Shown here: positions 46,471 to 54,949 of the stretch, in pieces
Layout of the letters: each line of letters opens with the position of its first letter
Position numbering within the stretch: the first letter of the stretch is position 1
Assembly: GCF_001548095.1 (NCBI RefSeq)
Contig: NZ_AP014815.1
Span: forward strand, 2,727,656 to 2,791,655
DNA length: 64,000 nucleotides
DNA from: Geminocystis sp. NIES-3708
GTDB lineage: Bacteria > Cyanobacteriota > Cyanobacteriia > Cyanobacteriales > Cyanobacteriaceae
Reading direction: 5' to 3'
Program-made: the position numbers and the translations under genes
The notes under the pieces: model-generated
What the model saw: only the letters and a program-made list of their open reading frames with translations
Databases searched by the model: none
Told to the model about the DNA's origin: nothing

Positions 46471-47283
46471 TTAAGTGTCAACAATTTTGGTTTTTCTTTC
46501 TAAAATTTCCTTGAAAATCAAGGTTAATGCCGCTAACAAACCCAAAACTACCGCCGCACTAAAAGCAGCTTCTGTTTGATAATTTTTATAGGCTAATTCT
46601 ACAAAAATAGGTAAAGTGGCAGTTTGTCCGATAATACTACCAGAAACCACTGCAACTGCTCCAAATTCACCCATAGCACGAGCATTTGTCAGTAAAACCC
46701 CATACATTAAACCCCAACGAATACTCGGTAAGGTAACACGCCAAAAGATTTGCCAATCTGTCGCACCTAGAGTTTGAGCTGCCTGTTCTTGTTCTGTACC
46801 AATTTCTTCTAAGACAGGTATTACTTCCCTCGCTACAAAAGGAAAAGTAACAAAAATTGTCGCTAAAATCATACCGGGTAATGCAAAAATAATTTTTACA
46901 TTCCAAGTTTCTAATAAAGGACCAAACCAACCATTACGCCCATATAATAAAACAATCATCAAACCCGCTACGACAGGAGAAATCGAGAAAGGTAAGTCAA
47001 TAAGACTCATTAAAAATGTTTTACCTTTAAATTCATTTCTAGCGATTACCCAAGCGGCACATAGTCCAAAAACAGTGTTAAGAGGTACACTAACTAAAGC
47101 AATAATTAAAGTAAGTTTGACGGCTTCCACAAATTCCCGTTGCTGTAAAGCCTCAACGAAGGGTTGAAACCCCTTATGAAAAGCCTCAAAAAATACTGAT
47201 ATTGCCGGAATAAGGAGAATTAAGGCTAAATATATTAAAGATATAATAATTAGCCCCATTTCTACAGGTTTAATCTTTTGCAT
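46471..47283 (-). CDS. cysW: Sulfate ABC transporter permease CysW
   Basis: 270 residues with six membrane helices. The ABC-permease EAA loop reads EQEQAAQTLGATDWQIFWRVTLPSI, and ARAMGEFGAVAVVSG is typical of CysW. The start at ATG 47283 overlaps the cysT stop by 14 bases, implying translational coupling. It forms the membrane channel with CysT. The operon order sbpA-NIL protein-cysT-cysW-cysA supports the name. Confidence 0.95.
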   Translation of the reverse strand: MQKIKPVEMGLIIISLIYLALILLIPAISVFFEAFHKGFQPFVEALQQREFVEAVKLTLIIALVSVPLNTVFGLCAAWVIARNEFKGKTFLMSLIDLPFSISPVVAGLMIVLLYGRNGWFGPLLETWNVKIIFALPGMILATIFVTFPFVAREVIPVLEEIGTEQEQAAQTLGATDWQIFWRVTLPSIRWGLMYGVLLTNARAMGEFGAVAVVSGSIIGQTATLPIFVELAYKNYQTEAAFSAAVVLGLLAALTLIFKEILERKTKIVDT

Positions 47284-48136
47284 AACGACGACCCCATTGT
47301 TGTAAGAAGTTGATTACGAATAAGAGAATTAAAGATATTAAAAGTAATACCGCACCAATAACCGTCGCCCCTACATAGTCATATTCTTCTAAACGTTGAA
47401 AAACTAATACGGGAGCAATTAAATCTTGAAAAGGTATATTAGATGCAATTACTACAATTGAGCCATATTCACCCACTGCCCTAGAAAAACCTAAAGCAAC
47501 ACCTGTTAGAATAGGTGGTATTAATGGGGGAAAAATAACTAAGCGAAAAGTCTGCCAATCCGTTGCACCTAAAGCCCAAGCGGCTTCTTCTATTTCCTGT
47601 TCTAGCTCTTGTAACACTGGTTGTAATGTTCTTACGATAAAGGGTAAAGAAATAAATAACATTGCCACAAATACCCCTAATTGAGAAAAGGCGATTTTAA
47701 TGCCAAAAGGTGTAAAAAATCTACCAATCCAACCACTAGGGCTGTAAACCGTTGCTAACACTAAACCTGCTACGGCGGTAGGCAACGCAAAAGGTACATC
47801 TATAATTGCGTCAAATATTTTTCTACCCGGAAATTCATAACGCACTAAAACCCATGCTAGTAAAGTTCCCATTACGCCGTTAATTGCCCCTGCGGCAAGA
47901 GCAGTAATGAAGGTAACTTGATAAGCCGAAATAGCAACGTCTGAGGTAGCAACTTCCCAAAATTTCCCGAATCCTAAAGTGGAAGATTTGAGAATTAATG
48001 CTGTCATCGGAATTAACAAAATAATAGTTAAATAGCCGATAGTAACAAACCAAGGAATTGATATATTTGAGAAAAAATTAGCGACTATTTCTCGTTTTTT
48101 TATTATGGGAGGAAAATCATCAAGGGAAGCAACCAT
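47270..48136 (-). CDS. cysT: Sulfate ABC transporter permease CysT
   Basis: 288 residues with six membrane helices. The EAA loop reads ELEQEIEEAAWALGATDWQTF, and LGFSRAVGEYGSIVVIASN and PFALPTAVAGLVLA are typical of CysT/CysU. The first about 28 residues are a cytoplasmic polar segment. Starts at ATG 48136, 50 bases after the NIL-domain gene. The stop overlaps cysW. Confidence 0.95.
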   Translation of the reverse strand: MVASLDDFPPIIKKREIVANFFSNISIPWFVTIGYLTIILLIPMTALILKSSTLGFGKFWEVATSDVAISAYQVTFITALAAGAINGVMGTLLAWVLVRYEFPGRKIFDAIIDVPFALPTAVAGLVLATVYSPSGWIGRFFTPFGIKIAFSQLGVFVAMLFISLPFIVRTLQPVLQELEQEIEEAAWALGATDWQTFRLVIFPPLIPPILTGVALGFSRAVGEYGSIVVIASNIPFQDLIAPVLVFQRLEEYDYVGATVIGAVLLLISLILLFVINFLQQWGRRYAKD

Positions 48137-48186
48137 TTTTTTAAATTATGTTTAATTAATAGTGTGTACATAAAAAAATTAAGGAT

Positions 48187-48489
48187 TTAATCTTCTAATA
48201 ACCATCCTTCAAAATTCCAATCTTTTGTGAAGGCTTGATCTTCTTTACTGTGATTCCAAATTTCTATATTAGAATCAGCTAAGTATTTTAAACCATCACT
48301 TATGGCTTCTTTTGTTCCTTTTAATAAAAGGTTAAACCACCCGTCACCACCAGCAGATTCCCCTAAAAGAGCGGAAGTAATATTAACTTCTAAATTATAA
48401 TCAGATGCTAACCTAAAAATGATAGGTTGCTGATGATATTCAGGGGGAATTCGTAAAGATATTTTCAGAGATTTTAGTTTATCATTCAT
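48187..48489 (-). CDS. Small NIL-domain protein in the sulfate operon
   Basis: 100 residues starting LKSLKISLRIPPEYHQQPIIF, then LASDYNLEVNITSALLGESAGGDGWFNLLLKG, the beta-alpha-beta pattern of the NIL domain (found at the end of methionine transporter ATPases, where it binds the amino acid). The tail is acidic and Trp-rich. A gene of this kind sits between sbpA and cysT in Synechocystis too (ssr2439, from memory). It may sense a sulfur amino acid and gate the transporter; that is inference. Starts at ATG 48489. Confidence 0.85.
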   Translation of the reverse strand: MNDKLKSLKISLRIPPEYHQQPIIFRLASDYNLEVNITSALLGESAGGDGWFNLLLKGTKEAISDGLKYLADSNIEIWNHSKEDQAFTKDWNFEGWLLED

Positions 48490-48580
48490 CTTTTTATCTG
48501 AGTTGATTGAGAATGTTAATATTGAGAGTCGATAGGTTAAGAATCTAATATTTAAATGAACAGTAATTGTTAATTATTAA

Positions 48581-49645
48581 TTACTTTTTGAGATTGGCAA
48601 AAATTTGGTCAAAAATAGTACCATCATCAAAGAAATCTTTTTGAACTTGATCCCAACCACCAAAAGCTTCTACGGTGAATAAGTTATCAACTTTAGGAAA
48701 CTGATCTTTGAATTCTTCAAATATAGCTTCATCCACAGGACGAAAACCTACTTCAGCAAAAGCTTTTTGAGCTTCAGGTGTAAATAAAAATTGTACAAAG
48801 GCTTCAGCTACTTCCCTTGTACCTCGTTTGTCAACATACTTGTCAACTACGGCGATCGGTCCATCGATAGATATATTTTTATCGGTAGGTATAATATAGG
48901 GTTGATTTTCTCCTTTCAATTTAGCTAATAAAATTTCATTTTCATAGTTCATCAAAATGTCTCCTTGTCCTTGTTTATAAAAAACGTCTGTAGCTTCTCT
49001 TGCATCTTTTGGCAATACGGGAACATTTTTATAGACATTGGTAACAAAATCTTGAGCTTCTTGAGCATTACCACCACCTTGAGTAATTGCTCCCCATAAT
49101 ACTAAAAAGTTCCATCTTGCACCCCCTGAAGTTTTGGGATTAGCGGTAATTACTTTAATATCAGGATTTGCTAAATCTGCCCAAGTCTTTGCAGTTTTGC
49201 CTCCTTCTCTGCCCACTAAAGCCACTACGGAGCGAGTTACAATACCATTATTTGGTGCTTCTTTTTCCCATCCCGGTTCAATTAATCCTGCTTGTTGAAT
49301 TTTCAAAGTATCTGCTGATAAAGCTAAACCCACAACATCGGCTTCTAATCCATCAATAACTGCTCTCGTTTGTGAGCCAGAACCACCATAACTTTGTTCA
49401 ACGATAACTTTTTGACCTGTTTTTTGTTCCCATTGTTCAGCAAATTTCGGGATGATTTTTTCGTAAGCACTTTGAGTTACAGCATAACTGACTAAGGTGA
49501 GTTTTACTTCCTGATTAGGGCTATTTTGATTACTGGTATTATTTTCTGTCTGATTTGTGTTGTTAGGATTAGAACAGGCGGCAACCACACCACTAATAGC
49601 TAAACCAATGATAAACCCGCTTATTAATCTTGTTTGCTTTTTCAT
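48581..49645 (-). CDS. sbpA: Sulfate-binding lipoprotein SbpA
   Basis: 354 residues. A lipoprotein signal peptide ends in VVAAC with C24 as lipid site, then an Asn/Gln/Thr-rich linker. The binding domain contains TLVSYAVTQSAYEKIIPKF, EQSYGGSGSQTRAVIDGL, NPKTSGGARWNFL and ADVVGLALSADT, the pattern of sulfate-binding proteins of the Sbp type. It delivers sulfate to CysT-CysW in the periplasm. It is the first gene of the operon, starting at ATG 49645. Its promoter must lie in the 90 bases between this start and the ndhM terminator. Confidence 0.96.
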   Translation of the reverse strand: MKKQTRLISGFIIGLAISGVVAACSNPNNTNQTENNTSNQNSPNQEVKLTLVSYAVTQSAYEKIIPKFAEQWEQKTGQKVIVEQSYGGSGSQTRAVIDGLEADVVGLALSADTLKIQQAGLIEPGWEKEAPNNGIVTRSVVALVGREGGKTAKTWADLANPDIKVITANPKTSGGARWNFLVLWGAITQGGGNAQEAQDFVTNVYKNVPVLPKDAREATDVFYKQGQGDILMNYENEILLAKLKGENQPYIIPTDKNISIDGPIAVVDKYVDKRGTREVAEAFVQFLFTPEAQKAFAEVGFRPVDEAIFEEFKDQFPKVDNLFTVEAFGGWDQVQKDFFDDGTIFDQIFANLKK

Positions 49646-49732
49646 CCTTTTTGTTTTTCAATCTTGACTGCATACCATCTTAAATGATAATTAAAATATT
49701 TTCAATACATTTTTGATGCGATATTGATTTTG

Positions 49733-49776
49733 TCAAAAAAAACTGCTCCATGAGCTAAAACTCATTCAGAACAGTT
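49733..49776 (-). terminator. Rho-independent terminator of ndhM
   Basis: On the minus strand AACTGTTCTGAATGAG and CTCATGGAGCAGTT form a stem of about 14 pairs with two wobbles and a small bulge, closed by TTTTAG and followed by eight T. It lies 110 bases beyond the ndhM stop and insulates the sulfate operon. Confidence 0.85.
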
Positions 49777-49886
49777 GTGATATTTTTTTAATTTTTGATG
49801 ATAAACAATCTAATAGACTTTTGTGCAAATGAGGGTAGGGACGTAAAATTTTACATCTATACAAAAATTAACTGAAAAAAGTGCAA

Positions 49887-50252
49887 TTAATTGTTAAGTT
49901 GATATTTACCTTCAGATTCGGGCACATCAACACGAGGTAAACCCATACTATAATTAATGACTCTAGCGTCAAGATTGTAGCTAATTTCTCCTTTACTCAA
50001 AAGATTGCGGATTAAATGTTCTAAATCTGAACCGATACGACGCAAATTATAATCCGTTAAATCTTCACCACTATAACTTTCTACTAACTGATCAAACTTA
50101 CTATAAACTTTTTGTAATGCTACTTCATCCCAATTAAATTCATTGTCGGGATCAACATCAAGGGTTAAAACTTGATTCGAGGGTATTAACTCATTTTTCT
50201 GAATTTCTGCGGTATAGATTCTAATATGACGAGTTGTAGATTTAATTAACAT
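49887..50252 (-). CDS. ndhM: NDH-1 complex subunit NdhM
   Basis: 121 residues. The family-defining start MLIKSTTRHIRIYTAEI, then LDVDPDNEFNWDE and SGEDLTDYNLRRIGSDLEH and ending with YSMGLPRVDVPES, match cyanobacterial and plastid NdhM. It is a peripheral oxygenic-photosynthesis-specific subunit of the thylakoid NAD(P)H/ferredoxin-plastoquinone oxidoreductase, used in respiration and cyclic electron flow. Monocistronic with a strong terminator downstream. Starts at ATG 50252. Confidence 0.96.
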   Translation of the reverse strand: MLIKSTTRHIRIYTAEIQKNELIPSNQVLTLDVDPDNEFNWDEVALQKVYSKFDQLVESYSGEDLTDYNLRRIGSDLEHLIRNLLSKGEISYNLDARVINYSMGLPRVDVPESEGKYQLNN

Positions 50253-50410
50253 AATACTAAATATTCAAAATTTGCTGATATTGATAGATTATTAAGAATT
50301 ATAAATAGCTTGTGGAACTTTTCTTAACACTTAAATTCTATTATCTACTTTTGACTATACCATTGTCCATTTTTGTTTTTGATTTCTTTCTTTCACGAAA
50401 ATAAAGAAGT

Positions 50411-50429
50411 CTTCACAAGATCTTCACAA
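50411..50429 (+). promoter_or_regulatory. Tandem direct repeat CTTCACAA-N3-CTTCACAA, candidate OmpR/PhoB-type operator
   Basis: Two identical 8-base repeats are spaced 11 bases centre to centre, 56 bases before the pentapeptide-repeat gene ATG. The 8-3-8 geometry is that of PhoB/SphR pho boxes. The sequence CTTCACAA differs from the pho consensus (C/T)TTAA(C/T)(C/T)(T/A) at several positions and from the HLR1 element of RpaB. The repeat is seen; the binding protein is inference. Confidence 0.4.
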
Positions 50430-50484
50430 TCATAAGTCCTAATGGAAATAGGCAATTAAAAACTCTTAAAAAACAAATTTCATC

Positions 50485-51330
50485 ATGGCTAATCAACAAC
50501 ATCTCCAACTTATCATTTCTCTTTCCTCTGATGAATGGAATAATTGGAGAAAGGAAAACCCTCACATTGTTCCTGATTTGAGAGAAGCTAATCTTAGTGG
50601 TGTTAATTTAAGTAAATTTAATTTGAGAGGAGCAAATTTAATTGAGGCAAATTTAAGTCAAAGTAATCTTACAGAAACTAATTTATCGAAAGCTGATTTA
50701 TTTAAGGCTGATTTTAGCAGAGCTTATGGTAGAGACGCAAATTTAAGTGTATCTAATTTACAAGATGCAAATTTTTTCGGAGCTTATTTTTCAGGTAGCG
50801 ATTTTAGTAGATCTAACTTATTAAATGCTAATTTTCAAGAGGCAAATTGTTCTGAATCATTTTTTATTACTGCTAATTTAAACTACGCTAAATTATCCCG
50901 TGGTATTTTTCAAGGAGTTAGTTTCATGGAAGCAAATTTAAGCGAAGCTGACTGTGGAGAGACGATTTTAAATCAATCAGATTTTACTTTAGTTAAAGCT
51001 AATAATACTAATTTTGATCAAGCCACTTTAACGGGAGTGATTATAGAAGACTGGGAAATCAATAATCAAACGAAGTTCGATAAAGTATTTGCTAGTTATG
51101 TTTTCATTACTCGTCAAGAAAAATTAACGACAGATATTCAAGTTTTTGAAAATACTACTATTTTTTTAAATTTTATCATGAAAAATAAAACAAAATCGGA
51201 TAAATCTCAAAACAGTGAAAAAAAAATTATTGATATTCTTCAAGTGAAAAAAGTTGCCATTGAAGAACAAATACAAGAATTAATTAAAGTCAATAATAAT
51301 CAATTTTTAAAATATACTATTAATTGCTAA
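50485..51330 (+). CDS. Pentapeptide-repeat protein
   Basis: 281 residues. After a short start (SSDEWNNWRKENPHIVPDL) residues about 33-190 are A(N/D)LSx-type pentapeptides, for example EANLSGVNLSKFNLRGANLI, that form a right-handed four-sided beta helix. The last about 75 residues lack repeats and are Lys/Ile/Gln-rich, possibly a coiled coil (KKVAIEEQIQELIKV). No signal peptide. Function unknown. A direct repeat operator candidate lies upstream. Starts at ATG 50485. Confidence 0.9.
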   Translation: MANQQHLQLIISLSSDEWNNWRKENPHIVPDLREANLSGVNLSKFNLRGANLIEANLSQSNLTETNLSKADLFKADFSRAYGRDANLSVSNLQDANFFGAYFSGSDFSRSNLLNANFQEANCSESFFITANLNYAKLSRGIFQGVSFMEANLSEADCGETILNQSDFTLVKANNTNFDQATLTGVIIEDWEINNQTKFDKVFASYVFITRQEKLTTDIQVFENTTIFLNFIMKNKTKSDKSQNSEKKIIDILQVKKVAIEEQIQELIKVNNNQFLKYTINC

Positions 51331-51414
51331 TAATAATGAATTATTGGGAAAAATGATGATTATGGTTAAGATATAGAAACTATAACCAAAAATTATGTTC
51401 CTATTTCATTGATT

Positions 51415-52185
51415 ATGACTCTTAAAGCCTTAATATTTGATGTTGATGGTACTTTAGCCGAAACAGAAAAAAATGGTCATCGTATCGCCTTTAATTTAGC
51501 CTTTGAAGAGAATAATTTACCTTGGCGTTGGGACGTTGATACCTACGGTGATTTATTAGAAATTGGAGGTGGAAAAGAGCGTTTAAGACATTATTTAGAA
51601 TATTATCAACCAGAATTTAATACCCAAGAACCTTTAGATAAATTTATTCGCCATTTACATCACAAAAAAAGTTATTATTATCACGAATTATTGAGTAATA
51701 ATGCCATTCCCTTAAGAATTGGCGTTGAAAGGTTAATTATTGAAGCCCATCGAAAAGGTATCATCCTCGCCATTGCCTCCACCGCTTCGGAGGAAAACGT
51801 TAAGGTACTTTTACATACCAGTTTGGGTAAAGAAATGAGTCAATATTTTGCCGTCATTGCCGCAGGAGATATGGTAAAAAATAAAAAACCCGCTTCAGAT
51901 ATATATTTATTAGCTTTAGAAAAACTTAATATTTCTCCTGAAAATTGTTTAGCTATAGAAGACACTAATCAAGGATTGATAGCGGCGACAAATGCAGGTA
52001 TAAAGACTATAATAACTGTTAATGACTATAGCAAAAATCAAAATTTTGATGAAGCTATTTTAGTATTAAATTCTTTAGGTGAAACTAATTTACCTTTTTT
52101 AGTAATAAAAGGAAATAGTTATAATCATTCTTATTTTAATATAGATTTAGCTCAAAAAATATGTGATGAAACTATAAATTATTAG
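51415..52185 (+). CDS. CbbY-like HAD phosphatase
   Basis: 256 residues from ATG 51415; an upstream TTG would add two. HAD motif I reads IFDVDGTLAETEKNGHRIAF, motif II is the serine/threonine region in ILAIASTAS, motif III the lysine in VKNKKPASDIYLLAL, and motif IV AIEDTNQGLIAATNAG. The insertion with DTYGDLLEIGGGKERL is typical of CbbY proteins, which remove the misfire product xylulose-1,5-bisphosphate of Rubisco. The specific substrate is inferred from family. cinA follows 26 bases on, probably co-transcribed. Confidence 0.88.
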   Translation: MTLKALIFDVDGTLAETEKNGHRIAFNLAFEENNLPWRWDVDTYGDLLEIGGGKERLRHYLEYYQPEFNTQEPLDKFIRHLHHKKSYYYHELLSNNAIPLRIGVERLIIEAHRKGIILAIASTASEENVKVLLHTSLGKEMSQYFAVIAAGDMVKNKKPASDIYLLALEKLNISPENCLAIEDTNQGLIAATNAGIKTIITVNDYSKNQNFDEAILVLNSLGETNLPFLVIKGNSYNHSYFNIDLAQKICDETINY

Positions 52186-52211
52186 CTTTAATTTTATTAT
52201 AAATTATCAAA

Positions 52212-53462
52212 ATGACAGCAGAAATTATTTGTATAGGCACAGAATTATTATTAGGTGATATTCTTAATAGTAATGCTAAATTTTTAGCTCAAGAATTAGC
52301 TAATTTGGGGATTCCTCACTATTATCAAACCGTTGTTGGAGATAATTTATCTCGTATAAATGAGATTATTGAAATTGCCTCTAAACGTTCTCAAATTCTT
52401 ATTTTTACTGGTGGTTTAGGACCAACTGCTGACGATTTAACCACAGAAGCTATAGCGACTTTTTTTAATACTCCTTTAATAGAAAAACAGGAAATAATTG
52501 AGGATATAACCAAAAAATTTGCCCAAAGAGGGAGAGAAATGACTCCTAGTAACCTTAAACAAGCATTAATTCCTGAATCTGCTGATATTTTACCTAATGT
52601 AACAGGTACTGCTCCCGGAATAATTTGGCAACCAATACCTAATTTAACCATTCTTACCTTCCCGGGTGTGCCTTCAGAAATGAAACAAATGTGGAATGAT
52701 ACTGCTGTTCCATTTCTCAAAAATCAGGGATGGGGAAAAGAAATTATTTATAGTCGCATGATGCGTTTTCGAGGTATCGGCGAATCAGCCTTAGCAGAAA
52801 AGGTATATCATTTATTCTCTTCAAGTAATCCTACCGTTGCACCTTATGCTTCTATGGGAGAAGTTAAACTCCGAGTGTCTGTCAAAGCTCAAGATGCAGA
52901 ATCAGCAGAAAAACTCATTCACCCTGTTGCTAAAGAAATTGAGACGATCGCCGGAGAGGATTATTTTGGTTATGATGATGATACCCTTGCTTCTGTGGTA
53001 GGAAAAATGTTGCTAGAAAGAGGACAGACTCTTAGTGTCGCAGAATCTTGTACTGGTGGTGGTTTAGGTTCAATGTTAACGGAAGTGAGCGGAAGTTCTA
53101 GTTATTTTATGGGAGGAGTCATCGCCTATAGCAATCAAGTAAAAATTGAACAATTAGGAGTTTCAGAAGAATTTTTAACAGAATATGGTGCCGTATCAGC
53201 TATCGTTGCACGACAAATGGCAAAAGGTGTGCAATCTCGTTTTAGCACTGATTGGAGTATATCAGTTACAGGTATAGCTGGTCCTAAAGGAGGCACAGAA
53301 GCTAAACCTGTTGGCTTAGTTTATTTAGCCATCGCAAATCCCGAAAAACAAGTAGAAAGCTATGAATTAAGACTAGGGGAAAAACGAGGTAGAGAGGCGA
53401 TAAGATATCTTACCAGTTGTTATGCTTTAGATAAGTTACGCCGTGAATTAATAAGTAACTGA
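52212..53462 (+). CDS. cinA: CinA-family protein (competence/damage-inducible)
   Basis: 416 residues. The N-terminal MoCF-like domain has GTELLLGDILNSNAKFLA and FTGGLGPTADDLTTEA, matching ADP-ribose pyrophosphatase activity in the family. The C-terminal nicotinamide-mononucleotide deamidase-like domain has SVAESCTGGGLGSML and SVTGIAGPKGGTEAKPVGLVY. The full-length two-domain form is usual in cyanobacteria. Together these would recycle pyridine nucleotides. Starts at ATG 52212. Confidence 0.94.
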   Translation: MTAEIICIGTELLLGDILNSNAKFLAQELANLGIPHYYQTVVGDNLSRINEIIEIASKRSQILIFTGGLGPTADDLTTEAIATFFNTPLIEKQEIIEDITKKFAQRGREMTPSNLKQALIPESADILPNVTGTAPGIIWQPIPNLTILTFPGVPSEMKQMWNDTAVPFLKNQGWGKEIIYSRMMRFRGIGESALAEKVYHLFSSSNPTVAPYASMGEVKLRVSVKAQDAESAEKLIHPVAKEIETIAGEDYFGYDDDTLASVVGKMLLERGQTLSVAESCTGGGLGSMLTEVSGSSSYFMGGVIAYSNQVKIEQLGVSEEFLTEYGAVSAIVARQMAKGVQSRFSTDWSISVTGIAGPKGGTEAKPVGLVYLAIANPEKQVESYELRLGEKRGREAIRYLTSCYALDKLRRELISN

Positions 53463-53466
53463 GAGA

Positions 53467-53663
53467 ATCTGAGTTCGATATAAATTTGTTGACCAAGATG
53501 AGATTAGAAAACTAGAATAGATTTGACTTAAAAATTTTAAAATTATTAAAATTGATTTTCGACAATTATTTATTAAATTTAATTTTTTTCCTTGGGTAAC
53601 ATTTGGTATGTCATAAGTCTTAAACCTTTACTAATCAGAAGGTTTTTTACGTTGAACTCAGGT
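53467..53663. repeat. Diverged inverted repeat resembling the 29.2-kb element
   Basis: CTGAGTTCGA at 53469-53478 is inverted as TTGAACTCAG at 53652-53661 (9 of 10 matches). It spans the convergent gap between cinA and the HEAT-repeat gene. Arm sequence and total size are like the MITE-like element at 29251-29447, but the interior is unlike it. It may be an old relative or coincidence. Confidence 0.3.
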
Positions 53664-53698
53664 GATAGAAATTGATGATTAATTTTATTACTTTTAAA

Positions 53699-54370
53699 TT
53701 ATGAGTTAAATAATATTTTGTCCAAGGAATAATTAGCTGCTTGGGATACCTGAGAATTAGCATCTTTAGCCAAAAATTTTAAGGCGGAAATACATTTTTC
53801 AGTATTAAAATTACCTAGAGATTGTGCTAATCTTTGACGAATCAACCAATCATCAGATTGTGCGAAAACTAATATTTCTTCGATACAATCTTCTGCTTTT
53901 ATTTCTCCTAGAGCAGAAATTGCCGCTTGTTGCAAAACTGTTTCACAACTATGTAAAGCTTCTAATAATACTTGTTTTGCTCGAATATCTCCTAAATTAC
54001 CTAAAGAAACCGCCGCACTAAATCTTACTAACCATTCTGTATCTTCATAAAAAGCCCTTACTAAAGCCTCAAAAGCACGAATATCTCGTAAATAACCTAA
54101 CGCACCAGCCGCATCTGCACGAATACCATAATCAGGATCTGTTTCTAACAATTTGACTAAAATAGGCATACATTCATCAGTTTTTTTGACACCTAAAGCA
54201 AATACTGCCATTGAACGCACAGGTAACATTTCATCGTTCAGAACTTTCTTAATCAAGGGTACAGCATCTTGGGCTTCGACTTCTCTCAAAGACACAAGAG
54301 CTAATAATCTATCTTTAGAATTGCTACTTTCCAACTTGCTAGAAATTTCTGCTAAGTTAATGGTACTCAT
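53699..54370 (-). CDS. HEAT-repeat protein, CpcE/NblB-like
   Basis: 223 residues made of about six HEAT/Armadillo-type repeats with the D-x-x-x-x-R-x-x-A-A-x-x-L-G pattern (IRADAAGALGYL, VRFSAAVSLGNLGD, IRQRLAQSLGNF). This repeat type is found in phycobilin lyase subunits (CpcE) and in the bleaching factor NblB. Full-length NblB is of similar size, so a phycobilisome-related role is possible, but I cannot separate it from general HEAT adaptors. Soluble. Starts at ATG 54370. Confidence 0.82.
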   Translation of the reverse strand: MSTINLAEISSKLESSNSKDRLLALVSLREVEAQDAVPLIKKVLNDEMLPVRSMAVFALGVKKTDECMPILVKLLETDPDYGIRADAAGALGYLRDIRAFEALVRAFYEDTEWLVRFSAAVSLGNLGDIRAKQVLLEALHSCETVLQQAAISALGEIKAEDCIEEILVFAQSDDWLIRQRLAQSLGNFNTEKCISALKFLAKDANSQVSQAANYSLDKILFNS

Positions 54371-54543
54371 ATTTTTCTCAACATTTCTTTACAATTATTA
54401 TTATAGATGATGAATTTATAGCTTTACGTATTGTTTTCCGAAACTTAAGATAAAATTTGTTATTCTCTCTTTTTATTGTGTATTAGTAGCAAAAAAAAGA
54501 ATAATCAATTATCATTTATTTCTGGTAAGTAATTTTAAGACTG

Positions 54544-54852
54544 ATGAATAGTAGTATTAACAACAGTGCCATCGAAAATAAACTTAAAAATTTAGTTAGT
54601 GAAATTTGGAATTTAGCAGAAAAATCCCAAGATGATATTTTTGACTTGCTTTTGATTCTCCGAGAATTAGAATTACTTCATCGCAACATCCGACAAGAAA
54701 TGTTTGAGCCTGTATTGCCTGATACTCGTCATCGACTTTATCTGTTATTAAAACATATTGAAGAAGTTGGAGGTTGGCCTTATATAGAAAGAATGAGAGT
54801 AAAAGATATTTGTCAAAAACTACTTTCGGAAGAAGAATCGTCATCCCTGTAA
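54544..54852 (+). CDS. Small conserved cyanobacterial protein of unknown function
   Basis: 102 residues, predicted all-helical and soluble. It contains EIWNLAEKSQDDIFDLLLILRELELLHRNIR and PVLPDTRHRLYLLLKHIEEVGGWPYIERMR. I do not recall any assigned function. It lies 97 bases upstream of pnp on the same strand and could be expressed with it. The start is ATG 54544. The coding pattern is good, with hydrophobic residues every three to four positions. Confidence 0.75.
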   Translation: MNSSINNSAIENKLKNLVSEIWNLAEKSQDDIFDLLLILRELELLHRNIRQEMFEPVLPDTRHRLYLLLKHIEEVGGWPYIERMRVKDICQKLLSEEESSSL

Positions 54853-54949
54853 ATCGATAGTCCCTAAATAGTTCGTTGATTGTTAATTACTGAAAAATGT
54901 TACGATTACAGAGTGTATAGAGATAAAGTGAGAATAAGGAAAAAGTTGA

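Noticed and set aside
47155-47180. AAGGGTT-AACCCCTT palindrome resembling the repeat at 2252
   Set aside because: It lies inside the cysW coding frame and is explained by the codons there.
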